NCBI GenBank assembly: GCA_029782295.1
Contig: JAKOVB010000089.1
Coordinates: 1-64,000 of the forward strand
Reading direction: 5' to 3'
DNA length: 64,000 nucleotides
From: Pseudomonadota bacterium
GTDB taxonomy: Bacteria > Pseudomonadota > Gammaproteobacteria > Burkholderiales > Methylophilaceae
The notes beneath the pieces are model-generated. The model did no database searches. It had not been told where the DNA came from and worked only from the letters and a program-made list of their open reading frames with translations. A program made the position numbers and the translations under genes. Positions within the stretch are counted from its first letter, which is position 1; the number at the start of each line of letters is the position of its first letter. Positions 37,897 through 47,163 of this stretch are shown piece by piece.

Positions 37897-38999
37897 AAAA
37901 ACTCAGTACGCTTTTGTTGGTCCTGCTCGCGTTCAGCTCGCTCGCACTTGCTGAATCGCAGAAAAAACCCGCAACGCCTCCCCGCGACATGCTGACGCTG
38001 CCTGCGGGATCACCTCAACTGGCCAAGCTCAGAATCCAGCCCGCCGAGGAAGTGCCGGAGTCGGCGGCGGAACCTCTGAACGGACGGGTTGCACTGGACG
38101 AAGATCATACTTCCAGAATTTATTCCCCGGTATTGGGACGTGCAATACGCATCAATGCCAAGGTCGGCGACACGGTCAAGGCCGGTCAGGTCCTGATGCA
38201 AATGGATTCTCCGGACCTGGGCAGCGCTGTGGCCGATACCCGCAAGGCGGATGCCGATCTCAGCTTTAAGAAACACACCGTAGAGCGCAGCAAGCTGTTG
38301 TATGAACATGGCGTGATTGCGCAGAAAGAACTGGAGGCTGCCCAGGCGGATTTAGCCCAGTCTGAAGCCGAAGCGGCCCGTGCCCGCGGTCGCCTGAACA
38401 ACCTTGGTGGCAGTCGTAGCGGCGAAAATTACACCGTGCGCAGCCCGATTTCCGGCGTGGTGGTCGACCGTCAGGTCAATCCGGGCATGGAAGTGCGTCC
38501 GGACGCGGTCAATCCCCTGTTCACCGTGACCGACCCCGGCCACCTGTGGGCCGTCATCGACCTGCCCGAGCGCGATCTGTCCAAGGTGCACACCGGCCAG
38601 GCCGTCAGTCTCGAGGTCGATGCCTATCCCGGTGAAACTTTCATGGGCAAGGTGCTGAGCATTGGCACCCTGCTGGATCCAGCGACCCGCCGCATTCCGG
38701 TGCGTTGCAGCATCGACAGCAAGGGCGGACGCCTGAAGCCGGAGATGTATGCCCGCATCACGCCGTTGTCGGAAAGTCAGCGCAAGGTGGTGCGCGTCCC
38801 GAATTCGGCCCTGGTCACGGAAGGCCTCTACAGCTATGTGTTCGTCGAATCCGCACCGGGCCGCATGCAGAAGCGCCGTGTGACATTGGGCGAGCAGACG
38901 CGCGAATATGCCGTCATTCAGGACGGCCTGAAGGCGGGCGAACGTGTCGTGACTTCGGGGGCCATTCTGATCAACGCCGAGCTGGCCGAGGGCCAATAA
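37893..38999 (+). CDS. RND efflux periplasmic adaptor subunit (CzcB-like)
   Basis: A 368-residue membrane-fusion protein with signal peptide MKKLSTLLLVLLAFSSLALA. Order: beta-barrel start, the biotinyl-lipoyl half motif (RINAKVGDTVKAGQVLMQMD), a helical hairpin (about 110-175), the second lipoyl half (VRSPISGVVVDRQVNPG), a beta-barrel and a membrane-proximal domain (ALVTEGLYSYVFVESAPG). It bridges the outer-membrane factor and the RND pump. No His/Met-rich metal-binding N-terminal stretch is evident, unlike CusB or CzcB of Cupriavidus. The stop abuts the pump start. Confidence 0.9.
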   Translation: MKKLSTLLLVLLAFSSLALAESQKKPATPPRDMLTLPAGSPQLAKLRIQPAEEVPESAAEPLNGRVALDEDHTSRIYSPVLGRAIRINAKVGDTVKAGQVLMQMDSPDLGSAVADTRKADADLSFKKHTVERSKLLYEHGVIAQKELEAAQADLAQSEAEAARARGRLNNLGGSRSGENYTVRSPISGVVVDRQVNPGMEVRPDAVNPLFTVTDPGHLWAVIDLPERDLSKVHTGQAVSLEVDAYPGETFMGKVLSIGTLLDPATRRIPVRCSIDSKGGRLKPEMYARITPLSESQRKVVRVPNSALVTEGLYSYVFVESAPGRMQKRRVTLGEQTREYAVIQDGLKAGERVVTSGAILINAELAEGQ

Positions 39000-41900
39000 A
39001 TGCTCGATAAACTGATTACCTTCGCACTGCAGCAGCGCGTATTCGTCATGATCGCGTCTGTCGCCGTGGCGATCGCTGGTTGGGTCGCAGTGCAGAATCT
39101 GCCGATCGAGGCTTTCCCGGACGTGGAGGACGTGCATGTCGGCATCGTGACCCAGGCGCCCGGCCTCGCGCCTGAAGAAGTCGAGCGCGCCGTGACCTTG
39201 CCGATTGAACGTGCGATCAGTGGGGTACCCCACCTCACCCAGAAACGCTCGGTTTCGATTACGGGTTTGTCGGTGGTGACCCTGACCTTCTCGGACAAGA
39301 CAGATGATTATTTCGCCCGTCAGCAGGTCCTGGAACGGCTGGCAGGCGCCGACTTGCCCCCGGGATACCAGCCATCGCTTGCGCCTTTGTCCACTGCGGT
39401 GGGCGAGGTTTACCGCTACATCGTCGACGCGCCCAAGGATATGCCGCTTCGCGAAATCCGTGCCATTCAGGACTGGCAGATCCAACCGGTGCTGCGGACG
39501 GTCCCCGGAGTGGCTGACGTGGTCAGTTACGGTGGCGCGGTCAAGGAATACCAGGTTCAGCTCGACCCTTATCTGCTGAAGAAATTCGGCGTCAGCATCG
39601 ATCAGGTCAATCAGGCGCTCTCCAACAACAGTAATAATGTCGGCGGAGGTTTGATGCACCGCGGCGAAGAAGCCTTGGTGGTCCGCGGTGTCGGTTTGTA
39701 CCAGAGCCTGGATGATATCGCGCAGACCGTCGTCGCCTCGCGCGATGGTCGCCCGATCCTGGTCGGGGACCTGGGGTCCGTCAAGGTGGGGGATCGTCCG
39801 CGTTCCGGCATCATTGCATTCAATGACCGTGATGACGTCGTGCAGGGGGTTGCCGTGATGACCAAGGGGCAGAATGCGGCCAAGGTCGTCGAAGGTTTGC
39901 GCGAAAAGGTCGAGCAGATCAACGCCAAACTGCCCAAGGGGGTACGTATCCTGCCGTATTACGAGCGGACGACCCTGGTCCAGCACACCGTGCACACCGT
40001 CACGGAAAACCTTGTGGTCGGCGCCTTGCTGGTGGTTTCCATCCTGATGATTTTTCTCCGCAACTGGCGGGCGGCGCTGATTGTCGCCTCCGTGATCCCG
40101 CTGTCCCTGCTGTTCGCCTTCATCATCATGGACAGCCGCGGCATGTCTGCCAATCTGATTTCGCTGGGGTCGGTCGACTTCGGTATCATCATCGACAGTG
40201 CGGTGGTGCTGGTCGAGGCGCTGATGGTCAAGCTGGCGTTGGGGGGCAGAGACGGCAACCCCATGCATTCCGGCTATGGGTGGCGGATTCACACCCTGAA
40301 GCATACCGCCGTGGAAATGGGCCATCCCATCCTGTTCTCCAAGGCCATCATCATTCTGGCTTTCCTGCCGATTTTCACCTTCCAGCGTGTCGAAGGCCGC
40401 ATATTCTCACCCATGGCCTTTACCCTCAGCTTCGCGCTGCTGGGTGCGATCCTGTTGACGCTGACACTCATCCCGGCGCTGCTGTCCTACACCATGCGGC
40501 GCGAGGACATGGCCGAGCAGCATAGCGGCTGGATGCATGCCCTACAGGAGGGCTATCGGTCCGTGCTGGTGCGCTTGCGCAAGGCATGGGTGCCGATCAG
40601 TGCGGCATCCGTTGGATTGCTGGTCGTGTCGCTGCTGTTGTCGCCGCGGCTGGGCACGGAGTTCCTGCCCAAGCTGGACGAGGGCAACCTGTGGATCACC
40701 ATGCCGCTGGCGCCGTCTACCGCACTGGAGAAGACCAAGGAAATCGAACGCGAGGTGCGGCAGATTTTGTTGAGTTATCCTGAAGTTGAAAATGTGGTCT
40801 CGCAGCTGGGTCGACCGGATGATGGTACCGATCCCAAGGGGCCCAACAACATGGAAATCCTCGCCAGCCTGAAGCCAAGGGAGAGTTGGCGCTTCGCTGA
40901 CAAGGAAGCGCTGATTGCCGATATGTCGAAGAAGGTGCATGAGATTCCGGGCGTGCCGACCAATTTTTCACAGGTCATCCAGGATAACGTCGAGGAAGCC
41001 CTGTCCGGGGTCAAAGGCGAAATCTCCGTGAAGATTTTCGGACCTGACCTGGCCGTGCTGGAAGACAAGGCACAACAGGTCGCGGATGTCATCCGCAGCG
41101 TGCGAGGTGCTACCGATGTCGGGGCCATCCCGATTTCCGGCAACAGCGAGGTGGATATCACCCTCAAGCGTGCCGCGTTGGCCCGTTACGGGCTGGCCGC
41201 CGGCGATGTCAATACGACGATCCGGACCGCGCTGGCCGGCAATGCCGCGAATACCTTCTACGAGAACGATCGCAGCTTCGATCTGACGCTGCGGCTGGCG
41301 GAGCCGTATCGCGATGCTGTCGATGACATCGCCGAGTTGCCGGTGGCCCTGCCGGACCACAACACCACCATTCCGCTGGGTGAAGTCGCGGATATCGCAG
41401 TGAAGCAGGGGGCGTTCCGCATCGCCCGGGAAGATATTTCCCGTATCGCGGCGGTCAAGGTCAACGTGCTGGGGCGCGACCAGGGAACTTTCGTGGCTGA
41501 GGCCATGGCCAAGGTGAAAGCGCAGGTCGGCCTGCCGCCCGGCTATTCCATGGTCTGGGGCGGTCAGTTCGAGAACCAGCAGCGCGCGATGAAGCGTCTG
41601 GAAGTGATCGTGCCGCTGTCCCTGCTGATGATCTTCGTGCTGCTGTTCTGGGCCTTCAAGTCGGTGCGCAACGCATTGCTGGTGCTGTTGCTGATCCCGT
41701 TTACCCTGATCGGCGGGCTGGCCGGACTGGCTCTGGCGGGGTTGCACCTGTCGGTGTCCGCTGCGGTCGGCTTCATCGCCCTGGCCGGGATATCGGTGCA
41801 GAACGGTGTGATCATGGTGGAGCAGATCAAACACCTGCTCATGGAAGGCCATGCGTTGGCGGACGCCGTACTGGAAGGGGCCGCCAGCCGTTTGCGCCCC

Positions 41901-42092
41901 ATCCTGATGACGGCGCTGATGGCCGGTCTTGGGCTGTTGCCAGCGGCTCTGTCGCACGGCATCGGTTCGGAAACGCAACGCCCCTTCGCGGTGGTCATCG
42001 TGGGGGGGTTGATCACGGCAACGTTCTTTACGCTGCTGCTGCTGCCCCTGCTGTTTCCTTTCTTCTCGGATGAGAAGGCAGGCCGCGAGTGA
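39000..42092 (+). CDS. Heavy-metal efflux RND transporter (CzcA/CusA family), HME1-like
   Basis: A 1030-residue proton-driven inner-membrane pump with 12 predicted membrane helices and two large periplasmic loops. Helix IV carries GSVDFGIIIDSAVVLVEA, close to the DFGxxxDGAVVxVEN signature of divalent-cation pumps (Zn/Co/Cd/Ni). It begins MLDKLITFALQQRVFVMIA and has the family NLPIEAFPDVEDVHVGI motif. The insert GGRDGNPMHSGYGWR after helix IV is unusually long. Specificity is inferred from the motif only. It completes the first tripartite operon; the porin gene follows after 73 nt. Confidence 0.9.
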   Translation: MLDKLITFALQQRVFVMIASVAVAIAGWVAVQNLPIEAFPDVEDVHVGIVTQAPGLAPEEVERAVTLPIERAISGVPHLTQKRSVSITGLSVVTLTFSDKTDDYFARQQVLERLAGADLPPGYQPSLAPLSTAVGEVYRYIVDAPKDMPLREIRAIQDWQIQPVLRTVPGVADVVSYGGAVKEYQVQLDPYLLKKFGVSIDQVNQALSNNSNNVGGGLMHRGEEALVVRGVGLYQSLDDIAQTVVASRDGRPILVGDLGSVKVGDRPRSGIIAFNDRDDVVQGVAVMTKGQNAAKVVEGLREKVEQINAKLPKGVRILPYYERTTLVQHTVHTVTENLVVGALLVVSILMIFLRNWRAALIVASVIPLSLLFAFIIMDSRGMSANLISLGSVDFGIIIDSAVVLVEALMVKLALGGRDGNPMHSGYGWRIHTLKHTAVEMGHPILFSKAIIILAFLPIFTFQRVEGRIFSPMAFTLSFALLGAILLTLTLIPALLSYTMRREDMAEQHSGWMHALQEGYRSVLVRLRKAWVPISAASVGLLVVSLLLSPRLGTEFLPKLDEGNLWITMPLAPSTALEKTKEIEREVRQILLSYPEVENVVSQLGRPDDGTDPKGPNNMEILASLKPRESWRFADKEALIADMSKKVHEIPGVPTNFSQVIQDNVEEALSGVKGEISVKIFGPDLAVLEDKAQQVADVIRSVRGATDVGAIPISGNSEVDITLKRAALARYGLAAGDVNTTIRTALAGNAANTFYENDRSFDLTLRLAEPYRDAVDDIAELPVALPDHNTTIPLGEVADIAVKQGAFRIAREDISRIAAVKVNVLGRDQGTFVAEAMAKVKAQVGLPPGYSMVWGGQFENQQRAMKRLEVIVPLSLLMIFVLLFWAFKSVRNALLVLLLIPFTLIGGLAGLALAGLHLSVSAAVGFIALAGISVQNGVIMVEQIKHLLMEGHALADAVLEGAASRLRPILMTALMAGLGLLPAALSHGIGSETQRPFAVVIVGGLITATFFTLLLLPLLFPFFSDEKAGRE

Positions 42093-42165
42093 TGGATGTG
42101 TGTCAACGGTTTGTCATGGGGTGTACGTCTGTTTCATTTAAAACGACGTTCCGGATGGTTCATTG

Positions 42166-43503
42166 ATGCAAGGTGCCCTGTTTGGAAGTGCATTTATCGG
42201 GTTGTTGCTGGCGGGGCTGATGGGCTCGGTCACTGCGCATGCCGAGGAAATGAGCTACGAGGACACCACGGTGCGATTCCAGAGTACCTACATCTGGCAA
42301 CGGCATGACGCATTTCACGAGGCTTATCATGGCCTCAACAGTCTGTCGGCCGATGCTGCGCGGAGTTATACCGCCACCATTACCGGTTTCTGGGGCTTCC
42401 GACCATGGCGCGGCGGAGAAGCCTATTTCAATCCTGAACTGACGCAGGGCGTTCCTTTTTCGGGCTTGAATGGCGCAGCTGGATTCACCAATGGCGAACT
42501 GACGCGTACCGCAGGCACGACTCCGCATCTTTACCGCCAGCGTGCTTTCCTGCGCCAGACCTGGAATCTCGGCGGGGGAGAAGAGCAGGTCGAGGCTGAC
42601 CTCAACCAGATGGCTGGTATGGTGGACCACAACCGCATCGTGCTGTCCGTGGGGAATTTTTCCATCCTGGACGTGTTCGACGATAACGCCTACGGCAAGG
42701 ATCCGCGCACTCAGTTCATGAACGCCGCCTTCATGGCGCCGCTGGCTTATGACTATGCTGCCGATGCCCGCGGCTTTGGCTACGGATTCACCGCCGAGTG
42801 GTATCAGGGGGATTGGGCCTACCGCATCGGTCGCATGACGGGGCCACGCGATCCCAACATGTTGCCGACCGATTACCGCATTTTCAAGCATTATGGTGAC
42901 CAGATCGAGATAGAGCATTCGCACACGCTGGCTGGTCAGCCCGGCAAGATCCGCGTCCTTGCCTGGCGCAACCGGGCACGCATCGCCAGTTTCGCCGATG
43001 CCCTCGATTACCTGCAGAAAACGCCCGGGGCCGACCCGCAGGCGATCTTTGCCGTGCGCAACAGTGAAAAGATCAAGTACGGCCTTGGCGTGAACATCGA
43101 ACAGGCGATCACGGATCAGCTCGGCTTCTTCCTGCGTGCGATGAAAGCGGACGGGCGAACGGAAACGCTGGCATTCACAGAAACCGACGCCTCAGTCGCC
43201 GGCGGCCTCGTCATGAAGGGAAACGCCTGGCAACGCCCGCATGACACCGTCGGGGTCGGCTACTCCTGCAACAGCCTTTCCAATGACCGCAGGCGTTATC
43301 TGGAAGCGGGCGGCATTTCATTCTTCATCGGTGACGGCAAGCTCAATTACGCATCCGAGAAGTTGTTCGAGGCCTATTACAGCCTGAACGTATGGAAAAA
43401 CCTGTACCTGACCGCGGATTACCAGCGGATGTGGAACCCGGCTTATAACGCGGATCGCGGACCAGTTGATTTTGGTGCCTTGCGTTTTCATGTCGAATTC
43501 TGA
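42166..43503 (+). CDS. OprB-like outer membrane porin
   Basis: A 445-residue protein with a signal peptide (ending ...GSVTAHA) and a beta-barrel pattern of alternating residues ending in RFHVEF, with the terminal Phe typical of outer-membrane barrels. It resembles carbohydrate-selective porin OprB-family proteins. It starts ATG at 42166; a TTG one codon earlier is possible. Ribosome site weak. Lying behind the RND pump in the same orientation, it could be co-expressed with efflux, but the substrate (sugar, phosphate ester or other) is not evident. Confidence 0.72.
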   Translation: MQGALFGSAFIGLLLAGLMGSVTAHAEEMSYEDTTVRFQSTYIWQRHDAFHEAYHGLNSLSADAARSYTATITGFWGFRPWRGGEAYFNPELTQGVPFSGLNGAAGFTNGELTRTAGTTPHLYRQRAFLRQTWNLGGGEEQVEADLNQMAGMVDHNRIVLSVGNFSILDVFDDNAYGKDPRTQFMNAAFMAPLAYDYAADARGFGYGFTAEWYQGDWAYRIGRMTGPRDPNMLPTDYRIFKHYGDQIEIEHSHTLAGQPGKIRVLAWRNRARIASFADALDYLQKTPGADPQAIFAVRNSEKIKYGLGVNIEQAITDQLGFFLRAMKADGRTETLAFTETDASVAGGLVMKGNAWQRPHDTVGVGYSCNSLSNDRRRYLEAGGISFFIGDGKLNYASEKLFEAYYSLNVWKNLYLTADYQRMWNPAYNADRGPVDFGALRFHVEF

Positions 43504-43537
43504 CCTGAACAGCGCGATTTGAATGGAAGGATGAAAC

Positions 43538-44107
43538 ATGTCTGAAGGTGGATTTCACGTTCACGGTGCCCATGAGCACGAATTGGAGCATGCAGCCGAG
43601 CACGGTCCCGGCCTGGCGCAATATGTCGCGATTTTTACCGCCATCCTCTCGACGGTCGGAGCCATCGTCAGCTATCAGGGGGGCGCGACCCAGAACCAGG
43701 CCATGCTGTACAAGAACGAGGCGGTATTGAAAAAGGCGCAGGCCTCGGACCAATGGGCTTTTTACCAGGCCAAGAGCGCCAAGCAGCACTTGATGGAATT
43801 GGCCATGGACGTCGCTCCCAGGGACAAGGCGGATTTTTACCGCACCCAGAAGGAAAAGTACGAGAAGGAAAAAAAGGATATCCAGGCCAAGGCGCAACAA
43901 CTGGATGAGGAGTCCCGCAAGGCCGACGAGCGCAGTGAAGAAACCATGCATCCTCACCACCGTCTGGCGCAGTCGATCACGTTGATCCAGATTGCGATTT
44001 CCCTGGCATCCATCACCGCGCTGACCCGCAGGCGCTGGCTGTTTGGCTTCGCTCTTGCGGCTGCAGGCGGAGGCTTGTTGCTGGCTGGCATGGTGTGGCT
44101 GTCATGA
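43538..44107 (+). CDS. DUF4337 family membrane protein
   Basis: A 189-residue protein matching the DUF4337 pattern: a short His/Glu-rich cytosolic start (FHVHGAHEHELEHAAEHG), one membrane helix (about 28-48), a charged coiled coil (FYRTQKEKYEKEKKDIQAK and neighbours), and two further membrane helices at the C-terminus (about 140-160 and 168-187). Function is unknown. The His/Glu-rich N-terminus could bind metal, which would suit the flanking efflux operons, but this is inference. Its stop overlaps the PAP2 gene start (ATGA). Confidence 0.8.
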   Translation: MSEGGFHVHGAHEHELEHAAEHGPGLAQYVAIFTAILSTVGAIVSYQGGATQNQAMLYKNEAVLKKAQASDQWAFYQAKSAKQHLMELAMDVAPRDKADFYRTQKEKYEKEKKDIQAKAQQLDEESRKADERSEETMHPHHRLAQSITLIQIAISLASITALTRRRWLFGFALAAAGGGLLLAGMVWLS

Positions 44108-44697
44108 AGGCCGTCATGTATGACTGGGGCGGACTGAACGTCTGGCTGTTCCATGCCATCAACCAGGTGCATGGCACTTGGCTGGACCGCTTCATGTTGC
44201 TGGGGACTTTCCTCGCGGAACACCAGAATTTCCAGGTTTGCCTGGCGCTGCTGGTATTGGTGGCGGTCTGGATGTGCAGGAAACAGGAACCTGCGACCAT
44301 GTCGCTGTGGATCGGCGTGGTGGCAGTGTTCGCACTCGGCAACCTGGTCGACGGCTGGGTGGTTGTGACCCTCAAGGACGCCTTTTCCTTCCCGAGGCCG
44401 CCGTTGGCACTGGGGGCTGGTCAGGTCGTCCTGGTGGGCAGTCCGGAACTGAACCTGCAGCACAGCCTGCCGAGCGGACATACGTCGTTCGGGATGCTGA
44501 TGGCGGCCAGCTTGTGGCCGGTGCTGAACCGCGGCGGTCGCCATGCCGCGGCCCTGTTCGTCCTCTGGGTCGGGATTTCCCGCGTCAGCCTGGGCGCCCA
44601 TTTCCCCGCGGATGTCGTGGCCGGTGGGCTGAGTTGCCTGCTCGTCGTCATCATCCTGCGCAGGTTGGTGTCCCAGGTGTTGCAGCCCCGCCACTGA
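44104..44697 (+). CDS. PAP2-family membrane phosphatase
   Basis: A 197-residue integral membrane phosphatase with about five membrane helices. The three PAP2 active-site blocks are complete: KDAFSFPRPP (K-x6-RP), SLPSGHTSFG (PSGH) and SRVSLGAHFPADV (SR-x5-H-x3-D). Members dephosphorylate undecaprenyl pyrophosphate, phosphatidylglycerophosphate or lipid A phosphates. Start ATG at 44104, coupled to DUF4337; a GTG three codons upstream is possible. Its place beside metal efflux pumps and near lipid-A-type glycosyltransferases suggests envelope remodelling. Confidence 0.87.
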   Translation: MKAVMYDWGGLNVWLFHAINQVHGTWLDRFMLLGTFLAEHQNFQVCLALLVLVAVWMCRKQEPATMSLWIGVVAVFALGNLVDGWVVVTLKDAFSFPRPPLALGAGQVVLVGSPELNLQHSLPSGHTSFGMLMAASLWPVLNRGGRHAAALFVLWVGISRVSLGAHFPADVVAGGLSCLLVVIILRRLVSQVLQPRH

Positions 44698-44752
44698 TTC
44701 GTATCATCCCGCCCCCGGCATTTCAGCGGCCGGGTGAGTCCTGTCATTTTCA

Positions 44753-44785
44753 TTTAAGATAGTGTTAAGGTTGGCTCCTTATAGT
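44753..44785 (+). promoter_or_regulatory. Tandem TAAG box and -10 before the second RND operon
   Basis: TTTAAG (44753-44758), 5 nt, GTTAAG (44764-44769), then after 10 nt TATAGT (44780-44785) as a -10. The half-site spacing of 11 bp and the 10-nt distance to the -10 equal those at 36574-36606. The box covers the -35 region, typical of an OmpR-family activator. Confidence 0.55.
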
Positions 44786-44821
44786 CCAACCCGGATGCTG
44801 CCTGGGAATTCCAGGAATATG

Positions 44822-46060
44822 ATGGATGACACGATGAAACTGAAGTTGGCCCTACTGCCATTCTTATTGCTAATTCAGGCTGCCGGAGCTGCAGAGCTCG
44901 AAGCCCTGAAGACCAACCCGCAGCTGACCCTGCACGAAGTCCTGCAAAAGACCTACGAGCGCAACCCTCAGCGCCATGTCCTGCAAGCCATGGATGGCGA
45001 GGTGCAGGCGCGCTACATCCATGCGCGCGGCATGTTGCCCGCTGCGCCGGCGATTTCACTGCGCCACCTCAATGACACTATCGGCAGCGGTCGCGGCGAG
45101 CGTGAATGGGAAGCTGAACTGGAACTGCCGGTCTGGTTGCCGGGACAACGTTCCGCCAGGCAGGCGGTCGCCAGCGAGGCACAGAATGATCTTGCCGCCA
45201 GCAGGGAAGGGCTGATGCTGCAGGTGGCAGGTGTGCTGCGTGACGCCGTGTGGGATATCGGTATGAATGCCAATAACGTTCAACTGGTCGGACAGCGCGT
45301 GGAGACGGCAAAATCCCTGCAGCGCGATGTCGAGCGCCGGTTCAAGGCCGGAGAGCTGGCAAAGACCGACGTCATGCTGGCCCAGAACGAAACCCTGCAG
45401 GCGGAGGCGACCCTGGTGCGCGCTCAGGCAGAGCTCAAGCATGCCGAACATCGCTATTGGGTCCTGACCGGTCTGGATGAAGTTCCGGCACGCCAGGAAG
45501 AACCCCTGACCGACAAGCACGATCTTGGTGACGACCACCCGCTCATGCGTGAAGCCCAATCCCGTATCACGCTCGCAGAAAACGAGCGCGAACTGGTGCG
45601 TGTCGAGCGTCGCGAAAATCCGCAACTGATGCTGGCTGCGCGCAGCCAGCGCGGTGCCTTCGACAACGCCTACAACGACAGTATCGGCCTCAAGCTGCGC
45701 ATTCCATTCAGCACTGAAACACGTACGGCCCCCATGCTGGCCGCTGCGGAAACCAACGTCGCCCGTTTCATGAGCGAGCGGGACCGTCTGCGCTATGCCA
45801 TGGAAACGGCCATGCACGAGGCAGAGCACAATCTGGAAGTGACCCGCTCGGAACTGGAAATCGTGACGCGCCAGAACCAGATCGCACAGGAGAATCTGCG
45901 TCTTGCTCGCAAGGCCTTCGAACTGGGGGAGAGTGATCTGGTGCAGTTGATGCGCGTTCAGGCGCTGGCCTATGAGGCCGAACGTGCGCTGGGCAGCCGC
46001 CGCATCCAGTTGCAATGGGATATTTCACGATATAACCAGGCCGTAGGAGTTTTGCCATGA
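44822..46060 (+). CDS. TolC-family outer membrane efflux protein
   Basis: A 412-residue outer-membrane factor. Start at the ATG at 44822, 5 nt after AGGA; the frame runs 20 codons further upstream but crosses the promoter. Signal peptide core LKLALLPFLLLIQAAGA. Two helical OEP repeats follow (about 45-215 and 225-405; QAEATLVRAQAELKHAEHRY marks a tunnel helix). It belongs with the adaptor and pump downstream; its stop overlaps the adaptor start (ATGA). Confidence 0.88.
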   Translation: MDDTMKLKLALLPFLLLIQAAGAAELEALKTNPQLTLHEVLQKTYERNPQRHVLQAMDGEVQARYIHARGMLPAAPAISLRHLNDTIGSGRGEREWEAELELPVWLPGQRSARQAVASEAQNDLAASREGLMLQVAGVLRDAVWDIGMNANNVQLVGQRVETAKSLQRDVERRFKAGELAKTDVMLAQNETLQAEATLVRAQAELKHAEHRYWVLTGLDEVPARQEEPLTDKHDLGDDHPLMREAQSRITLAENERELVRVERRENPQLMLAARSQRGAFDNAYNDSIGLKLRIPFSTETRTAPMLAAAETNVARFMSERDRLRYAMETAMHEAEHNLEVTRSELEIVTRQNQIAQENLRLARKAFELGESDLVQLMRVQALAYEAERALGSRRIQLQWDISRYNQAVGVLP

Positions 46061-47163
46061 AGCACATTCAAATCAGTCACATCATGGCGCTGCTTGGCCT
46101 GCTGGCATTACCTGCCTGGTCGGCAGAGCCTGCCCAGATCGCCATGACCCCCAGGCAGCAGCAGTCACTGGGCGTGGTCGTTGCGCCTGTGGCCGCTGCT
46201 TCCGCGCTGACCAGCAACCGCCTGCCGGGCGAGATCACTGTCCCGGTCGGGCAGGAGCGGGTGGTCAGTGCAGCACAGTCAGGACTTATCGACGCGTTGT
46301 TCGTCGCTGCCGGCCAGAATGTCAAGAAAGGGCAGGCCGTCGCCCATATCAGCAGCCCGGAACTGGTCGGGTTGCAGCGCGAATACCTGCAGGCGCTGAC
46401 GCAAAGCCGCCTGGCGAAGAACACACTGGACCGTGATGCCGAGCTTTTCAGGGACGGCATCATCGCCGAGCGTCGCTACCTCACCACGAAAAGCAGCCAC
46501 GAAGAACTGTCGGCGCTGCTGATGCAGCGTCGCCAGTCGCTCAGGCTGGCCGGCATGGGGGATGCTGCCATTGCCCGGCTGGAAACCCGTGGCGAATATA
46601 GCAGCGGCCTGACCATTACCGCCCCCATCGACGGCCAGGTACTGGAACAAATGGTCACGACAGGCCAGCGCGTCGATCCGGCCATGCCGCTGGTGCGCAT
46701 CGGACGCCTGACCCCGTTGTGGCTGGAGATTCATGCCCCCGTCGAATCCCTGGGCAGCGTCGCCAATGGAATGGCGGTGCGTATTCCGAAATACGATGCA
46801 GAAGGCCGCATTATCGCGATTATTCGCAACATCAACAAAAACGACCAGACCATGCACGTGCGGGCGGAGATCAGCAGGAATGCCGATCGACTGTCACCGG
46901 GGCAGTTTGTCGAGGCTGAAATCGCTTCGCAGGCATCTGCGGGGAACCAGTTCAGCGTGCCCAAGAGCGCAGTGGTGCGCAATGGCCGTGATAGCTACGT
47001 GTTTGTACTGAATGAGAAGGGTTTCATGCCAGTGAAGGTAGGCGTGGCCTCTGAACAAGCCGATCGCGCCATTATTTCCGGCGCGTTTTCAGGTAACGAA
47101 CGCGTCGCGGTTTCCGGCACTGTGGCCATCAAGGCCGCCTGGGTCGGTACAGGAGCAGAATAA
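46057..47163 (+). CDS. RND efflux periplasmic adaptor subunit
   Basis: A 368-residue membrane-fusion protein with signal peptide (MALLGLLALPAWSA). Lipoyl half motifs FVAAGQNVKKGQAVAHISS and ITAPIDGQVLEQMVTTGQR flank a helical hairpin (about 105-165); a beta-barrel and membrane-proximal domain complete the CusB/CzcB-like layout. No Met-rich metal site of CusB type is obvious. It is coupled on both sides: its start overlaps the outer-membrane factor stop and its last base overlaps the pump start (TAATG). Confidence 0.9.
   Translation: MKHIQISHIMALLGLLALPAWSAEPAQIAMTPRQQQSLGVVVAPVAAASALTSNRLPGEITVPVGQERVVSAAQSGLIDALFVAAGQNVKKGQAVAHISSPELVGLQREYLQALTQSRLAKNTLDRDAELFRDGIIAERRYLTTKSSHEELSALLMQRRQSLRLAGMGDAAIARLETRGEYSSGLTITAPIDGQVLEQMVTTGQRVDPAMPLVRIGRLTPLWLEIHAPVESLGSVANGMAVRIPKYDAEGRIIAIIRNINKNDQTMHVRAEISRNADRLSPGQFVEAEIASQASAGNQFSVPKSAVVRNGRDSYVFVLNEKGFMPVKVGVASEQADRAIISGAFSGNERVAVSGTVAIKAAWVGTGAE

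Noticed and set aside
38352-40325. Long minus-strand frame (657 codons) opposite the RND adaptor and pump
   Set aside because: Antisense shadow of two well-identified genes, His/Asp/Gln-rich composition typical of reverse-complemented GC-rich coding DNA.
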